The notes under the pieces are model-generated. The model was not told where the DNA came from. It did not search any database and saw nothing but the letters and a program-made list of their open reading frames with translations. From contig JANQEE010000003.1 of the NCBI GenBank assembly GCA_028278525.1, positions 1 through 64,000 of the forward strand: DNA of 64,000 nt. Reading direction: 5' to 3'. Positions 7,834 through 17,405 of this stretch are shown here, in pieces; the stretch's first letter is position 1, and every line of letters starts with the position of its first letter. This DNA is from Minwuiaceae bacterium. Its GTDB lineage: Bacteria > Pseudomonadota > Alphaproteobacteria > Minwuiales > Minwuiaceae. A program made the translations under genes and the position numbers.

Positions 7834-10502
7834 CTTTCGTCCTGCGGCTCCCGCGTCGACGCCTGCGCCGCGGCCAGGCGTGCGATCGGCACCCGGTAGG
7901 GCGAGCAGGAAACGTAGTCCAGCCCGATCTCCTCGCAGAACGTCACGCTCGACGGGTCGCCGCCATGCTCGCCGCAGATGCCGAGCTTGATGCCGGGCTG
8001 GGCCGCGCGGCCGCGTTCGGCGGCGATCCGCACCAGTTCGCCGACACCGTCCTGGTCCAGGCTGACGAACGGGTCTTTTTCGATCACGCCCTGCTGGACG
8101 TAGTCTTCCAGGAAGGTCGCGTCGTCGCGGCTGATGCCGAACGTGGTCTGCGTCAGGTCGTTGGTGCCGAAGCTGAAGAACTCGGCTGTCTGGGCGATCT
8201 CGCCGGCGCGCAACGCCGCGCGCGGCAGTTCGATCATGGTCCCGACCTGATAGTCGAGCTTGGCGCCCGTCTCGCCGGTAACCTCCGCCGCCACGGCGTC
8301 GATCCGTTCTTTAAGGATGTCCAGCTCCTTGCGGGTCGCGACCAGCGGGATCATCAGTTCCGGCACCACGGTCTCGCCGGCTTCGGCGCTGACCGCGAGC
8401 GCGGCCTCGAAGATCGCCCGCGCCTGCATCTCGTAGATCTCGGGGTAGGAGATGCCGAGCCGGCAGCCCCGGTGACCCAGCATCGGGTTGGTCTCGTGCA
8501 GCGCCACCGTCCGCTGGCGCAGCTTCTCCGCGTCCACGCCGGTGGACGCCGCGATCTCCGCGATCTCGTCGTCCGTCTTCGGCAGGAATTCGTGCAGCGG
8601 CGGGTCCAGCAGGCGGATGGTGACCGGCAGGCCGGCCATGATCCGGAACAGGTCGACGAAATCCTGGCGCTGCATCGGCAGCAGCTTGGCCAGCGCCGCG
8701 CGCCGCTCGTCCAGGTTGCCGGCCAGGATCATCTCGCGTACCGCGACGATGCGCTCCGCGTCGAAGAACATATGTTCGGTGCGGCAGAGCCCGATGCCCT
8801 CGGCGCCGAACTTGCGCGCCGTCTCCGCGTCGCCCGGCGTCTCGGCGTTGGTGCGCACTTTCAGACGGCGCAATTCGTCGGCCCAGCCCATCAAGGTCGC
8901 GAAGTCGCCGGACAGTTCCGGGTTCACTGTCGGCACTTCGCCCAGCATCACCTCGCCGCTGGCGCCGTCGATGGTCAGGATGTCGTGCCGGTTCACGGTC
9001 TCGCCCAGCACGGTCATGGTCTGGTTCTTGTAATCGATGCGGAGCGAGCCGGCGCCGGAGACGCAGGGCCGGCCCATGCCGCGCGCCACCACCGCCGCGT
9101 GGCTGGTCATGCCGCCGCGGCTGGTCAGGATGCCCTGCGCCGCATGCATGCCGTGAATGTCCTCGGGACTCGTCTCCAGCCGCACCAGCAGCACTTTCTC
9201 GCCGTCGGCGGCCATCTTCTCCGCCTCGTCGGCGGTGAACACCACCTTGCCGGAGGCCGCGCCCGGGCTCGCCGGCAGGCCGCGCGCGATCACCTGCCGC
9301 TCGGCGTCCGGGTCCAGGGTCGGATGCAGCAACTGGTCCAGCGACGCCGGGTCGATCCGCGCCACCGCCTGGGCCCGGTCGATCAGGCCTTCCGCCGCCA
9401 TGTCGACCGCGATCTTCAGGGCGGCCTTGGCGGTGCGCTTGCCGGACCGGGTCTGCAGCATCCACAGCGTGCCCTTCTGCACGGTGAACTCGATGTCCTG
9501 CATGTCCCGGTAGTGGGCTTCCAGCTTCTGGTAGACGTCGACCAACTCGCCATAGGCCGTTGGCATCGCGCCTTCCATCGACGGCCCGTTGCCGTTGCCG
9601 TTCTCCCGCGCCGCCTCGGTCAGCGGCTGCGGCGTGCGGATGCCGGCGACCACGTCCTCGCCCTGGGCGTTGATCAGGAATTCGCCGAAGAACAGTTTTT
9701 CGCCGGTCGACGGGTCGCGGGTGAAGGCGACGCCGGTCGCCGAGTCGTCGCCCATATTGCCGAACACCATGGCCTGCACGTTGACGGCGGTGCCCCAGCT
9801 TTCCGGGATGTCGTGCAGCCGGCGGTAGGTGATCGCGCGGTTGTTCATCCACGACCCGAACACCGCGCCGACCGCGCCCCAAAGCTGGTCGCCCGCGTCC
9901 TGCGGGAACAGCGCGCCCAGTTCGTCCTGCACCTTGGCCTTGAAGGCGGCGACCAGGTCCTGCAGGTCGTCCGCCGTAAGCTCGGTGTCCAGCGTCAGGC
10001 CCTGGCGCTCTTTATGGGTTTCCAGCAGGTCTTCGAAATGGTGGTGGTCGATGCCCAGCACCACGTCGGAATACATCTGGATGAAGCGCCGGTAGCTGTC
10101 GTAGGCGAAGCGCGGGTCGCCGGCCCGCGCCGCCAGCCCGGCGACCGTCGTATCGTTCAGGCCGAGGTTCAGGACCGTGTCCATCATGCCGGGCATGGAC
10201 GCCCGGCCGCCGGAGCGGACGGAGACCAGCAGCGGATTGTCCGCGTCGCCGAATTTGGCGCCGACGCTCTGCTCGACCGCGGCCAGCGCTTGATCGATCT
10301 GGCCCGCCAGTTCGTCCGGATAATTGCGGTCGTTGGCGTAGAAGGCGGTGCAGACTTCCGTGGTGATGGTGAAGCCCGGCGGCACGGGCAGGCCCAGGTT
10401 GCACATCTCCGCCAGGTTGGCGCCTTTGCCGCCCAGCAGGTTACGCATGTCGGCGCGGCCTTCCGCGGCGCCGCGGCCAAAGCCGTACACCCACTTGGTC
10501 AT
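7830..10502 (-). CDS. ppdK: Pyruvate, phosphate dikinase
   Basis: An 890-aa enzyme that interconverts pyruvate + ATP + Pi and PEP + AMP + PPi. The N-terminal ATP-grasp domain carries GGKGANL (residues 24-30) and SVRSGGRASMPGMMDT (94-109). The central swivelling domain has the phosphohistidine His468 in GGMTSHAAVVARG. The C-terminal TIM-barrel PEP domain contains GTNDLTQTT and the catalytic Cys in GICGEHGG near residue 844. Length matches bacterial PPDKs. It lies 6 nt downstream of glyS, an order common in alphaproteobacteria, so it is probably co-transcribed with glyQS. Confidence 0.97.
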   Translation of the reverse strand: MTKWVYGFGRGAAEGRADMRNLLGGKGANLAEMCNLGLPVPPGFTITTEVCTAFYANDRNYPDELAGQIDQALAAVEQSVGAKFGDADNPLLVSVRSGGRASMPGMMDTVLNLGLNDTTVAGLAARAGDPRFAYDSYRRFIQMYSDVVLGIDHHHFEDLLETHKERQGLTLDTELTADDLQDLVAAFKAKVQDELGALFPQDAGDQLWGAVGAVFGSWMNNRAITYRRLHDIPESWGTAVNVQAMVFGNMGDDSATGVAFTRDPSTGEKLFFGEFLINAQGEDVVAGIRTPQPLTEAARENGNGNGPSMEGAMPTAYGELVDVYQKLEAHYRDMQDIEFTVQKGTLWMLQTRSGKRTAKAALKIAVDMAAEGLIDRAQAVARIDPASLDQLLHPTLDPDAERQVIARGLPASPGAASGKVVFTADEAEKMAADGEKVLLVRLETSPEDIHGMHAAQGILTSRGGMTSHAAVVARGMGRPCVSGAGSLRIDYKNQTMTVLGETVNRHDILTIDGASGEVMLGEVPTVNPELSGDFATLMGWADELRRLKVRTNAETPGDAETARKFGAEGIGLCRTEHMFFDAERIVAVREMILAGNLDERRAALAKLLPMQRQDFVDLFRIMAGLPVTIRLLDPPLHEFLPKTDDEIAEIAASTGVDAEKLRQRTVALHETNPMLGHRGCRLGISYPEIYEMQARAIFEAALAVSAEAGETVVPELMIPLVATRKELDILKERIDAVAAEVTGETGAKLDYQVGTMIELPRAALRAGEIAQTAEFFSFGTNDLTQTTFGISRDDATFLEDYVQQGVIEKDPFVSLDQDGVGELVRIAAERGRAAQPGIKLGICGEHGGDPSSVTFCEEIGLDYVSCSPYRVPIARLAAAQASTREPQDES

Positions 10503-10508
10503 CTGACC

Positions 10509-12581
10509 CTACCCTTCGATCTTGGCGAAGTCGGCCACGTCGTGCAGCGCGCCGCGAATTTGCGACAGCAGCCGTAGCCGGTTTTCGCGCAGTTCAGCTT
10601 CGTCCGCGTTGACCGTGACCCGGTCGAAAAACCCGTCGACCGGTGCGCGCAGGCTGGCCAGGGCGGCCATCGCCGCCGCGTAGTCTTCGCCCGCCACGGC
10701 TTGGCGCGCCTGGTCGCCGATTGTCGCAAGGGACTCGTAAAGGTTCCGTTCCTCGGCCTCGCGCAGCAGTTTCTGGGCCGCGGCGCCGTCATAGGCCGCC
10801 CCGTCCTTCTTCTCCTCGATGCGCAGGATGTTGGCGGCCCGTCGGTAGGCGGTCAGCAGGTTGGCCCCGTCGTCGGACTCCAGGAAGCCGGCCAGGGCGT
10901 CGACGCGGGCCAGCAGCCGCACCAGGTCGTCCTCCCCGCCCAGGTCGAACACGGCCGCGATATGGTCGTGGCGCACGCCCTGCTCGCGCAGATGCACCTT
11001 CAGCCGGTCGGCGAAGAAGGCCAGCAGCTCGGCCGTATCCAGCTCGCTCTTAAAGCCGTCCTGCGATTCCGTGTAAAGCCGCTCGGCCAGCTCGAACAGG
11101 CGCACCAAAGGCAGCCGCAGCTTGTTCTCCAGAATCAGCCGGATCACGCCAAGCGCGGCCCGGCGCAGCGCGAACGGGTCCTTGGACCCGGTCGGCTTTT
11201 CGTCGATGGCGAAGAAGCCGACCAGGGCGTCGATCTTGTCGGCCAGCGCCACCACCACCGATGTCGGCGCGGTCGGGCAGGCATCGCCTGGCCCCTGCGG
11301 CGCGTAGTGCTCGGCGACCGCGGCGGCGACTTCCGGCTTCTCGCCTTCGCCCTCCGCGTAGTACTTGCCCATCAGTCCCTGGAGTTCCGGGAATTCGCCG
11401 ACCATCTCGGTCGTCAGGTCGGCCTTGGCCAGCAGTGCGGCGCTCCGGCAGATGTCGCGGTCGGCGCCCGGCACCATCGGGGCGATTTCCGCCGCCAGGC
11501 TTTGCAGCCGCACGACCTTGTCGCCCAGGCTGCCCAGCTTGGCGTGGTAGATCACCTCGTGCAGGGCCGGCACCCGGCTTTCCAGGGTTTGCTTGCGGTC
11601 CTGGTCCCAGAAGAACTTGGCGTCGGCGAGGCGCGCGCGCAGCACCCGTTCGTTGCCGTCGATAATCGCCGCGCCGCCGTCGTCCGCCTCCATGTTGGAC
11701 ACCACTACGAAGCGTGGCGCCAGCGTGCCGTCGGGGCGGGTCAGCGCCAGGTACTTCTGGTGCGTCCGCATGGCGGTGACCAGCACTTCCGGCGGCACGT
11801 CCATGAACGCTTCGTCGATACTGCCGGCCAGCACCACCGGCCATTCGACCAGGCCGGCGACTTCGTCCAGCAGGCCCGGATCGTCCTTCAGCACAAGCCC
11901 TTCGTCGGCGGCGATCTTGCCTGCGGCGTCGGCGATGGCCGCTTTGCGCGCAGAACCGTCGACGACGACGAAGGCTTCCTTCATACGGCTTATGTATTGG
12001 CCGGCGTCAGCGACACGCAACCGGTCGGGCGCCAGAAAGCGATGGCCGAACGTCATGTCGTCGGTTTTGACATGCCCGAAATTGAACGGAACCACCGTAC
12101 CGTCGAACAGGCAGATCATGGCATGCAGCGGCCGGACCCAGCGCAGGTTGTGCGCGCCCCAGCGCATGGATTTCGGCCAGGGCAGGGCGGCCAGCGCCTC
12201 CGGCAGAATCTCGGCCAGCACCTCCGCCGTCGGCCGCCCTTTCTTATGCACCACCGCGTAATAGAACTTTCCTTTCGGCGTCTCCCGCTGCTCGACCTGA
12301 TCCAGCGTCAGGCCGACGGAACCGAGGAAGCCTTGGATCGCCTTGCCCGGCGCATCGGTGCGTGGGCCGCGCCGTTCCTCGCTTACATCCGGCTGCGCCG
12401 TCGGCAGGCCGCCGACGATCAGCGCCAGCCGCCGCGGCGTGGCATAGCCATCCGCCTGCTCGAAGGTCAGTCCGGCGGCTTTCAGCTTTTCCGTGACCAG
12501 CCGTTTCAGGTCGGCGGCGGCGCGCGCCTGCATGCGCGCCGGGATCTCCTCGGAAAACAATTCAAGCAGCAGGTCCGCCAT
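10509..12581 (-). CDS. glyS: Glycyl-tRNA synthetase beta subunit
   Basis: The 690-aa beta subunit of the alpha2-beta2 glycyl-tRNA synthetase; it binds tRNA-Gly, while the alpha subunit makes glycyl-adenylate. The N-terminal [15 protein letters not shown] is diagnostic, and the central HD-like region and C-terminal anticodon-binding helices follow. Length is usual for the bacterial family. It starts 3 nt after the glyQ stop and ends 6 nt before ppdK, in one minus-strand operon. Confidence 0.97.
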   Translation of the reverse strand: MADLLLELFSEEIPARMQARAAADLKRLVTEKLKAAGLTFEQADGYATPRRLALIVGGLPTAQPDVSEERRGPRTDAPGKAIQGFLGSVGLTLDQVEQRETPKGKFYYAVVHKKGRPTAEVLAEILPEALAALPWPKSMRWGAHNLRWVRPLHAMICLFDGTVVPFNFGHVKTDDMTFGHRFLAPDRLRVADAGQYISRMKEAFVVVDGSARKAAIADAAGKIAADEGLVLKDDPGLLDEVAGLVEWPVVLAGSIDEAFMDVPPEVLVTAMRTHQKYLALTRPDGTLAPRFVVVSNMEADDGGAAIIDGNERVLRARLADAKFFWDQDRKQTLESRVPALHEVIYHAKLGSLGDKVVRLQSLAAEIAPMVPGADRDICRSAALLAKADLTTEMVGEFPELQGLMGKYYAEGEGEKPEVAAAVAEHYAPQGPGDACPTAPTSVVVALADKIDALVGFFAIDEKPTGSKDPFALRRAALGVIRLILENKLRLPLVRLFELAERLYTESQDGFKSELDTAELLAFFADRLKVHLREQGVRHDHIAAVFDLGGEDDLVRLLARVDALAGFLESDDGANLLTAYRRAANILRIEEKKDGAAYDGAAAQKLLREAEERNLYESLATIGDQARQAVAGEDYAAAMAALASLRAPVDGFFDRVTVNADEAELRENRLRLLSQIRGALHDVADFAKIEG

Positions 12582-12584
12582 CGT

Positions 12585-13484
12585 TCAGGCCGCCCCGACG
12601 TTGCTGCCGCGGCTTTTCAGCCAGGTCTCCGCGCAGGCTCGCGCCAGGGTCCGCACCCGGCCGATATAGGCGGCGCGCTCGGTCACGCTGATCACCCCGC
12701 GCGCGTCCAGCAGGTTGAAGATGTGACTCGCCTTGATGCACTGGTCGTAAGCGGGCAGCGCCAGCCCCGCCTCGACGATGGCCGCGCACTCTTTCTCGGC
12801 GTCTTTGAAATGCTCCAGCAGACGGTCGGTGTCGGCCACTTCGAAATTGTAGGTCGAGTACTCCACCTCGGCCTGATGGAACACGTCGCGATAGGTGTCG
12901 CCGGCTTTGTTCCAGGCCAGGTCGTAGATGCTGTCGACACCCTGGATATACATCGCCAGCCGTTCCAGCCCGTAGGTCAGCTCGCCGGAAATCGGGTTGC
13001 ACTCGAAGCCGCCCACCTGTTGAAAGTACGTGAACTGCGACACTTCCATACCGTCGCACCAGACTTCCCAGCCCAGGCCCCAGGCGCCGATGGTCGGGCT
13101 TTCCCAGTCGTCCTCGACGAAGCGGATGTCGTGCAGCGTCGGCGCGATGCCCAGGGTGTACAGGCTCTCCAGGTAAAGCTGCTGGATGTTGTCGGGCGAC
13201 GGCTTCAGGATCACCTGGAACTGGTAGTAGTGCTGCAGCCGGTTCGGGTTCTCGCCGTAGCGGCCGTCGGTCGGCCGCCTGGACGGCTGCACGTAAGCCG
13301 CGTTCCACGGCTCCGGCCCCAGGGCGCGCAGGGTTGTGGCGGGATGAAACGTGCCGGCCCCGACCTCCATGTCATAGGGCTGCAGCACGATGCAGCCCCG
13401 CTTCGCCCAAAAGCTCTGCAGGGCCAGAATCATGTCCTGGAACGGAAGTCCTAGCCCAGCTTGGGCGCCAACCTGGTCAGCCAT
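12585..13484 (-). CDS. glyQ: Glycyl-tRNA synthetase alpha subunit
   Basis: The 299-aa class-II aminoacyl-tRNA synthetase subunit that activates glycine. The N-terminal segment [32 protein letters not shown]-type signature (about residues 15-47) contains motif 1 of GlyQ, and [18 protein letters not shown] (about 65-82) is motif 2. It is nearly identical in layout to E. coli GlyQ (303 aa). It is the first gene of the glyQ-glyS-ppdK unit. Confidence 0.97.
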   Translation of the reverse strand: MADQVGAQAGLGLPFQDMILALQSFWAKRGCIVLQPYDMEVGAGTFHPATTLRALGPEPWNAAYVQPSRRPTDGRYGENPNRLQHYYQFQVILKPSPDNIQQLYLESLYTLGIAPTLHDIRFVEDDWESPTIGAWGLGWEVWCDGMEVSQFTYFQQVGGFECNPISGELTYGLERLAMYIQGVDSIYDLAWNKAGDTYRDVFHQAEVEYSTYNFEVADTDRLLEHFKDAEKECAAIVEAGLALPAYDQCIKASHIFNLLDARGVISVTERAAYIGRVRTLARACAETWLKSRGSNVGAA

Positions 13485-13570
13485 GGAATGTCTATGCGGG
13501 GTGGGTTTATAAGCGCCGCAACATAGCCAGCGGCCCGAACCCGGTCAAGCAAAGCGCCCGCCGCGGGAGG

Positions 13571-13810
13571 TCACGCTCCCCGCGGGCAGTCGGCGCGGTC
13601 GCAGGCGCCGCCGTCGGCCTGCACGAAGGTCTCGCATACCGGGCATTGCACCAGGTCCTCGACGCTCTTCTTGGAAGAGCGAGCCTTAACCTTTTCCTTG
13701 CCGTCGTCCTTTTCGCCGGCATTCAGGCGTCCAACGAACTTGAACGCATACCAGACGCCGGCGATGATCGCCGCCGTGAACAGCAGTTTGGTCAGGCTGA
13801 AACCGAACAT
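13571..13810 (-). CDS. Small membrane-anchored protein with zinc-ribbon tail
   Basis: A 79-aa hypothetical protein. Residues 6-26 form one transmembrane helix, residues 30-48 are charged and Lys-rich, and the C-terminus carries four cysteines in CPVC...C...C spacing (VQCPVCETFVQADGGAC, then DCPRG), like a small zinc ribbon. Proteins of this layout are often found just upstream of glyQ in alphaproteobacteria. Its function is unknown; it may bind metal on the cytoplasmic side. Confidence 0.7.
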   Translation of the reverse strand: MFGFSLTKLLFTAAIIAGVWYAFKFVGRLNAGEKDDGKEKVKARSSKKSVEDLVQCPVCETFVQADGGACDRADCPRGA

Positions 13811-13872
13811 AAGCCAGTTCTAGGGTATTTCGGGGCGGAAGGGAATTCCGTCGGCGCGTCGCCTAAGAGTCC

Positions 13873-14008
13873 GTTCAAGACTGCCTAGCCGGGCCGCTCC
13901 CCCGTCCCAACCACCCATGAGGGTACCCTGTACGGGTGGTTGGGACGGGGGAGCGGGCCGGCTAGGCAGTCCAAAATGCGTCGCGAGACGCATTTTTGGG
14001 CAGACACT
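13873..14008. repeat. Palindromic repeat family A, copy 2 (complete)
   Basis: Two 38-nt arms (13879-13916 and 13934-13971) are inverted copies with one mismatch, from GACTGCCTAGCC to GGGTGGTTGGGACGGGG and back. The 17-nt loop (13917-13933) has the palindrome AGGGTACCCT at its centre. A second hairpin follows, AATGCGTC-GCGA-GACGCATT with a T run (about 13975-13997), then CAGACACTAA. The stop codon of the S49 peptidase gene (14007-14009) lies within the repeat end. Read on the minus strand, the small hairpin would act as a terminator for that gene. Confidence 0.92.
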
Positions 14009-14900
14009 AAAGGCCGAACCGGGCCCAATGGGCGCGGGCGATCGCCGCGTCGATCAGATTGTCGGCCCAATCGGACGGGTCCGCCGCCGGCCAGCCTTCC
14101 GCCCGCGTCGAGAGGCCGAAGCGCCGCTGCAGCCAGCCCTGGCGCGGGCCGAACACCTTGAACTTCACCTTGTCGCCGAACTTTTCGCGCATCACGCCGC
14201 GAAGGTCGCCGATGCCGTCGATCAGGCCAAGGTCCAGGGCCTTGTTGCCGGTCCAGACATCGCCGTTGAACAACTGCTTGTCCTTGCGCTTCGGCAGCCG
14301 TTCGCCGCGCCGCGTTTTGACCAGCGCCTTGAAGCTCTCGTGCATCTCTTTCTGGATGGCGTGCAGCCGTTCCACGTCCTCCGGCTTTTCCGGCTGGAAC
14401 GGGTCGAGCATGGATTTGTTGTCGCCCTGGGCGTAGAGCCGACGTTCGATGCCCAGCTTCTCGATCAGGCCGGTAAAGCCGAAACCGGCGGAGATCACGC
14501 CGATCGACCCGATGATCGAGTTCCGGTCCGCGTAAACCTGGTCGGCGGCGACGGCCAGCCAGTACCCGCCGGACGCGGCGACGTCCTCGGCGAAGGCATA
14601 GACGGGCACGTTCTTCTCGTCGGCCAGCGCCCGGATCCGCCGGTGGATCAGCGCCGATTGTACCGGCGATCCGCCGGGCGAGTTGATCGCCAGGGCCACC
14701 GCCTTCACGTCGCGCAAGCGGAACGCCGCCTCGATCGGGCCGGCCAGGGCAGTCAGGTTCAGCCCGCCGCGGCCGGGCGACGAGGTGCCGGAGATCACGC
14801 CGGACAGGCGGATCACTGAAACCCGCGGGTGGTCTTGCCGCGCCAGTTTTCGGGCCCGGCCGGCGACGGCATGGATCAGGTCTTTCGGATTGGCAGCCAT
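14007..14900 (-). CDS. S49-family serine peptidase (SppA/SohB-like)
   Basis: A 297-aa protein of the signal-peptide-peptidase A clan, which cleaves peptides in or near the membrane with a Ser-Lys dyad. Ser110 is in AASGGYW and Lys162 in DNKSMLDPF; their 52-residue spacing matches that of single-domain SppA enzymes. NSPGGSP (73-79) and GSIGVI (131-136) are the other family motifs. No clear transmembrane segment is seen at the N-terminus, so it may be cytosolic or peripheral. Its last codon lies in the end of a palindromic repeat. Confidence 0.88.
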   Translation of the reverse strand: MAANPKDLIHAVAGRARKLARQDHPRVSVIRLSGVISGTSSPGRGGLNLTALAGPIEAAFRLRDVKAVALAINSPGGSPVQSALIHRRIRALADEKNVPVYAFAEDVAASGGYWLAVAADQVYADRNSIIGSIGVISAGFGFTGLIEKLGIERRLYAQGDNKSMLDPFQPEKPEDVERLHAIQKEMHESFKALVKTRRGERLPKRKDKQLFNGDVWTGNKALDLGLIDGIGDLRGVMREKFGDKVKFKVFGPRQGWLQRRFGLSTRAEGWPAADPSDWADNLIDAAIARAHWARFGL

Positions 14901-14949
14901 TCCGTCTAGATAGGCCTATCTTCGGTTGCGCACAAGCGCCGTCCGGCGC

Positions 14950-16137
14950 CTACTGAATGACGATTCTCGGACCCTGGTGGCTGCTGTCCTGCAAGGTCGC
15001 ATCGATCTTATCCGCGACCTGTCGGGCGATGGCGATATAGGCCTCCGCATGGCCGCTCTTTGGGTCGCTCACAGTGATCGGATGGCCGCCGTCTGAGGTT
15101 TCGCGGATTGCCATATGCAGCGGCACTTCGCCAAGGAAGTCGCAGCCCATCTTGTTGGCCGTTTCGCGCGCGCCGCCATAGCCGAAGATCTCCGACCGCT
15201 CGCCGCAGCTCGGGCACAGGAAATAGCTCATGTTCTCGACGATGCCGAACACCGGCACGTCGACTTTACGGAACATGTTCAAGCCTTTACGCGCGTCCAG
15301 CAGCGCGATGTCCTGCGGGGTCGAGACGATGACCGCGCCGGTGATCGGCACCCGCTGCGCCATGGTCAGTTGCGCGTCGCCGGTGCCCGGCGGCAGGTCG
15401 ACCACCATGACGTCCACGTCTTCGCCACCGGCGCCCCATTCCACGTCGCGGATCATCTGTTCCAGCGCGCTCATCACCATCGGGCCGCGCCAGATCATCG
15501 GCGTGTCTTCTTCGATCAGGAAGCCGATGGACATGCATTTGATGCCGTAGTTCTGCATCGGCATCAGCCGTTTGCCGTCCGGCGAGGTCGGCTTGCCGCT
15601 GATCCCCATCATGCGCGGGATCGACGGGCCGAAGATGTCGGCGTCCAGCAAAGCCACGCGCTTGCCCAGCGACTTCAGCGCCATCGCCAGGTTGACCGAC
15701 GTGGTGGATTTGCCGACGCCGCCCTTGCCGGAGGCCACTGCGACGATAGAGCGCACGCCGTCGATGCCCGGCTTCGCGCCGGCGGTCGCCTTCGGCGCCA
15801 TTCCCGGCGCCGTACCCGGCGGCGCGCCGGGCGCCGCTCTCGGCGGGGCGCTGGTCGGCGGTGCGGCGGGTCTGTCGCCCGGCGCTTGCCGGTGCGCCGT
15901 TAGCACGGCGGTGACGGAGGTAACGCCCGGCAACTGATGCACTGCCTGCTCGCAGGCTTTACGCAACGGCTCCTTCTGCGCGCCCACGGTCGGGTCGACC
16001 TCGACTGCGAAGCCGATATTGCCCTGTTTGACGACCAATCCGGAAATCATGCCAAGCTGCACGACGTCCCGGCCGCTGTCCGGATCGGTCACACGCCCCA
16101 AGGCATCAAGCACTTGTTGCTCGGTCACCTGCGACAT
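14950..16137 (-). CDS. Mrp/NBP35-family iron-sulfur cluster carrier ATPase
   Basis: A 395-aa protein with an N-terminal MIP18/DUF59 domain (residues 1-82), a Pro/Ala-rich linker (84-125) and a deviant Walker P-loop, GKGGVGKST (137-145). A CxxC (FLCPSCGE, near residue 310) is the probable Fe-S cluster site. Members (ApbC/Mrp) carry Fe-S clusters to apo-proteins. The gene is divergent from hflK, with a 146-bp region between them. Confidence 0.93.
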   Translation of the reverse strand: MSQVTEQQVLDALGRVTDPDSGRDVVQLGMISGLVVKQGNIGFAVEVDPTVGAQKEPLRKACEQAVHQLPGVTSVTAVLTAHRQAPGDRPAAPPTSAPPRAAPGAPPGTAPGMAPKATAGAKPGIDGVRSIVAVASGKGGVGKSTTSVNLAMALKSLGKRVALLDADIFGPSIPRMMGISGKPTSPDGKRLMPMQNYGIKCMSIGFLIEEDTPMIWRGPMVMSALEQMIRDVEWGAGGEDVDVMVVDLPPGTGDAQLTMAQRVPITGAVIVSTPQDIALLDARKGLNMFRKVDVPVFGIVENMSYFLCPSCGERSEIFGYGGARETANKMGCDFLGEVPLHMAIRETSDGGHPITVSDPKSGHAEAYIAIARQVADKIDATLQDSSHQGPRIVIQ

Positions 16138-16283
16138 GCTTGAAAACTCCAGCCTTTACACAATATTGCGCATCACGCCATTCGCGCGGTTCGGTTTGCA
16201 CGCGACGGGCGACTGTCATATAACGCGCGGTACTCGCGTAAGCAAATTCAGCCCATAAACCGACAGGGATAGGGACACGGGAA

Positions 16284-17405
16284 ATGCCGTGGAGCAACAA
16301 TCAAGGCGGAGGGGGCTGGCAGGGCGGCGGTGGCCGCGGCCCCTGGGGTCAGGGACCGACCGGCGGCGGGCCGCAACAGCCGCCCAATCTGGAAGAGATA
16401 CTACGGCAGGGGCAGGAGCGTGTGCGCCGGATGATGCCCGGCAGCACCGGCGGCGGCGTCGGCATCCTGGTCGTCATCCTCGTCGTTCTCGCCATCTGGA
16501 TGGCCAGCGGCTTCTACCGCGTCCAGACGGATGAGCAGGGCGTCGTGCTCCGGTTCGGCGAGTGGATCAAGACCACCCAGCCCGGCCTGAATTATCACCT
16601 GCCCTATCCGATAGAGTCCGTACTGACGCCGAAGGTAACCCGCGTCAACCGGATCGAAGTCGGTTTCCGGTCGGGCGAGGATTTCGGCCGAAGCGTCGCG
16701 ACCCGCGACGTGCCGGAGGAAGGCCTGATGTTGACCGGCGACGAAAACATCGTCGACGTCAACTTCACCGTGTTCTGGGTCATCAAGGACGCCGGCATGT
16801 TCCTGTTCAACATCGACCGTCCCGAAGTGACCGTCAAAGCCGTTGCCGAAAGCGCGATGCGCGAGGTAGTCGGGCGCACGCCGATCCAGGCCGCGCTCAC
16901 CGAGGGCCGGCAAACGATTGAAGACCAGACGCAGGAACTCATCCAGGCGACGCTGGACGAATACGGTGCCGGTATCGAGATCCGTCAAACCAAGATGCAG
17001 CGGGTCGACCCGCCGGCGGCGGTGATCGACGCGTTCCGCGACGTGCAGGCCGCCGAGGCCGACCGCGTGCGGCTGCAGAACGAGGCGGAAGCCTACGCCA
17101 ACGACATCATCCCGCGGGCCCGCGGTGACTCGGCCAGGATCCTTCAGGAGGCCGAAGGCTACAAGCAGCAGAAGATCGCCGAGGCCGAAGGTGAGGCGGC
17201 GCGCTTCCTGTCGATCTATGCGGAGTTCTCGCAGGCGCCCGATGTCACCAGCCGGCGGCTTTACCTGGAAACCATGGAAGAAATCTTGAACGGCATGGAC
17301 AAGGTCATTCTCGACAGCAGCGGTGGCGGCTCGGGTGTGGTTCCGTACTTGCCGCTCAACGAGTTGCGCCGCAACCAGGGCGCCACGCAGGGGAGCCGGC
17401 AATGA
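16284..17405 (+). CDS. hflK: FtsH protease modulator HflK
   Basis: A 373-aa SPFH/prohibitin-domain protein that forms with HflC a membrane cage around the FtsH protease. It has a Gly-rich cytoplasmic N-terminus (residues 1-50), one transmembrane helix (about 53-73) and a band-7 domain starting VQTDEQGVVLRFGE, followed by a coiled-coil rich in Glu, Ala and Arg. The stop overlaps the hflC ATG by 4 nt, and DUF2065 and degP follow, a standard alphaproteobacterial order. Confidence 0.95.
   Translation: MPWSNNQGGGGWQGGGGRGPWGQGPTGGGPQQPPNLEEILRQGQERVRRMMPGSTGGGVGILVVILVVLAIWMASGFYRVQTDEQGVVLRFGEWIKTTQPGLNYHLPYPIESVLTPKVTRVNRIEVGFRSGEDFGRSVATRDVPEEGLMLTGDENIVDVNFTVFWVIKDAGMFLFNIDRPEVTVKAVAESAMREVVGRTPIQAALTEGRQTIEDQTQELIQATLDEYGAGIEIRQTKMQRVDPPAAVIDAFRDVQAAEADRVRLQNEAEAYANDIIPRARGDSARILQEAEGYKQQKIAEAEGEAARFLSIYAEFSQAPDVTSRRLYLETMEEILNGMDKVILDSSGGGSGVVPYLPLNELRRNQGATQGSRQ

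Noticed and set aside
7965-10577. Plus-strand open frame of 870 codons
   Set aside because: It is antisense to ppdK, rich in Arg, Gly, His and Ala without motifs: the usual shadow frame in GC-rich coding DNA.
10701-13454. Plus-strand open frame of 917 codons
   Set aside because: Antisense to glyS and glyQ, no recognisable domain, composition of a shadow frame.
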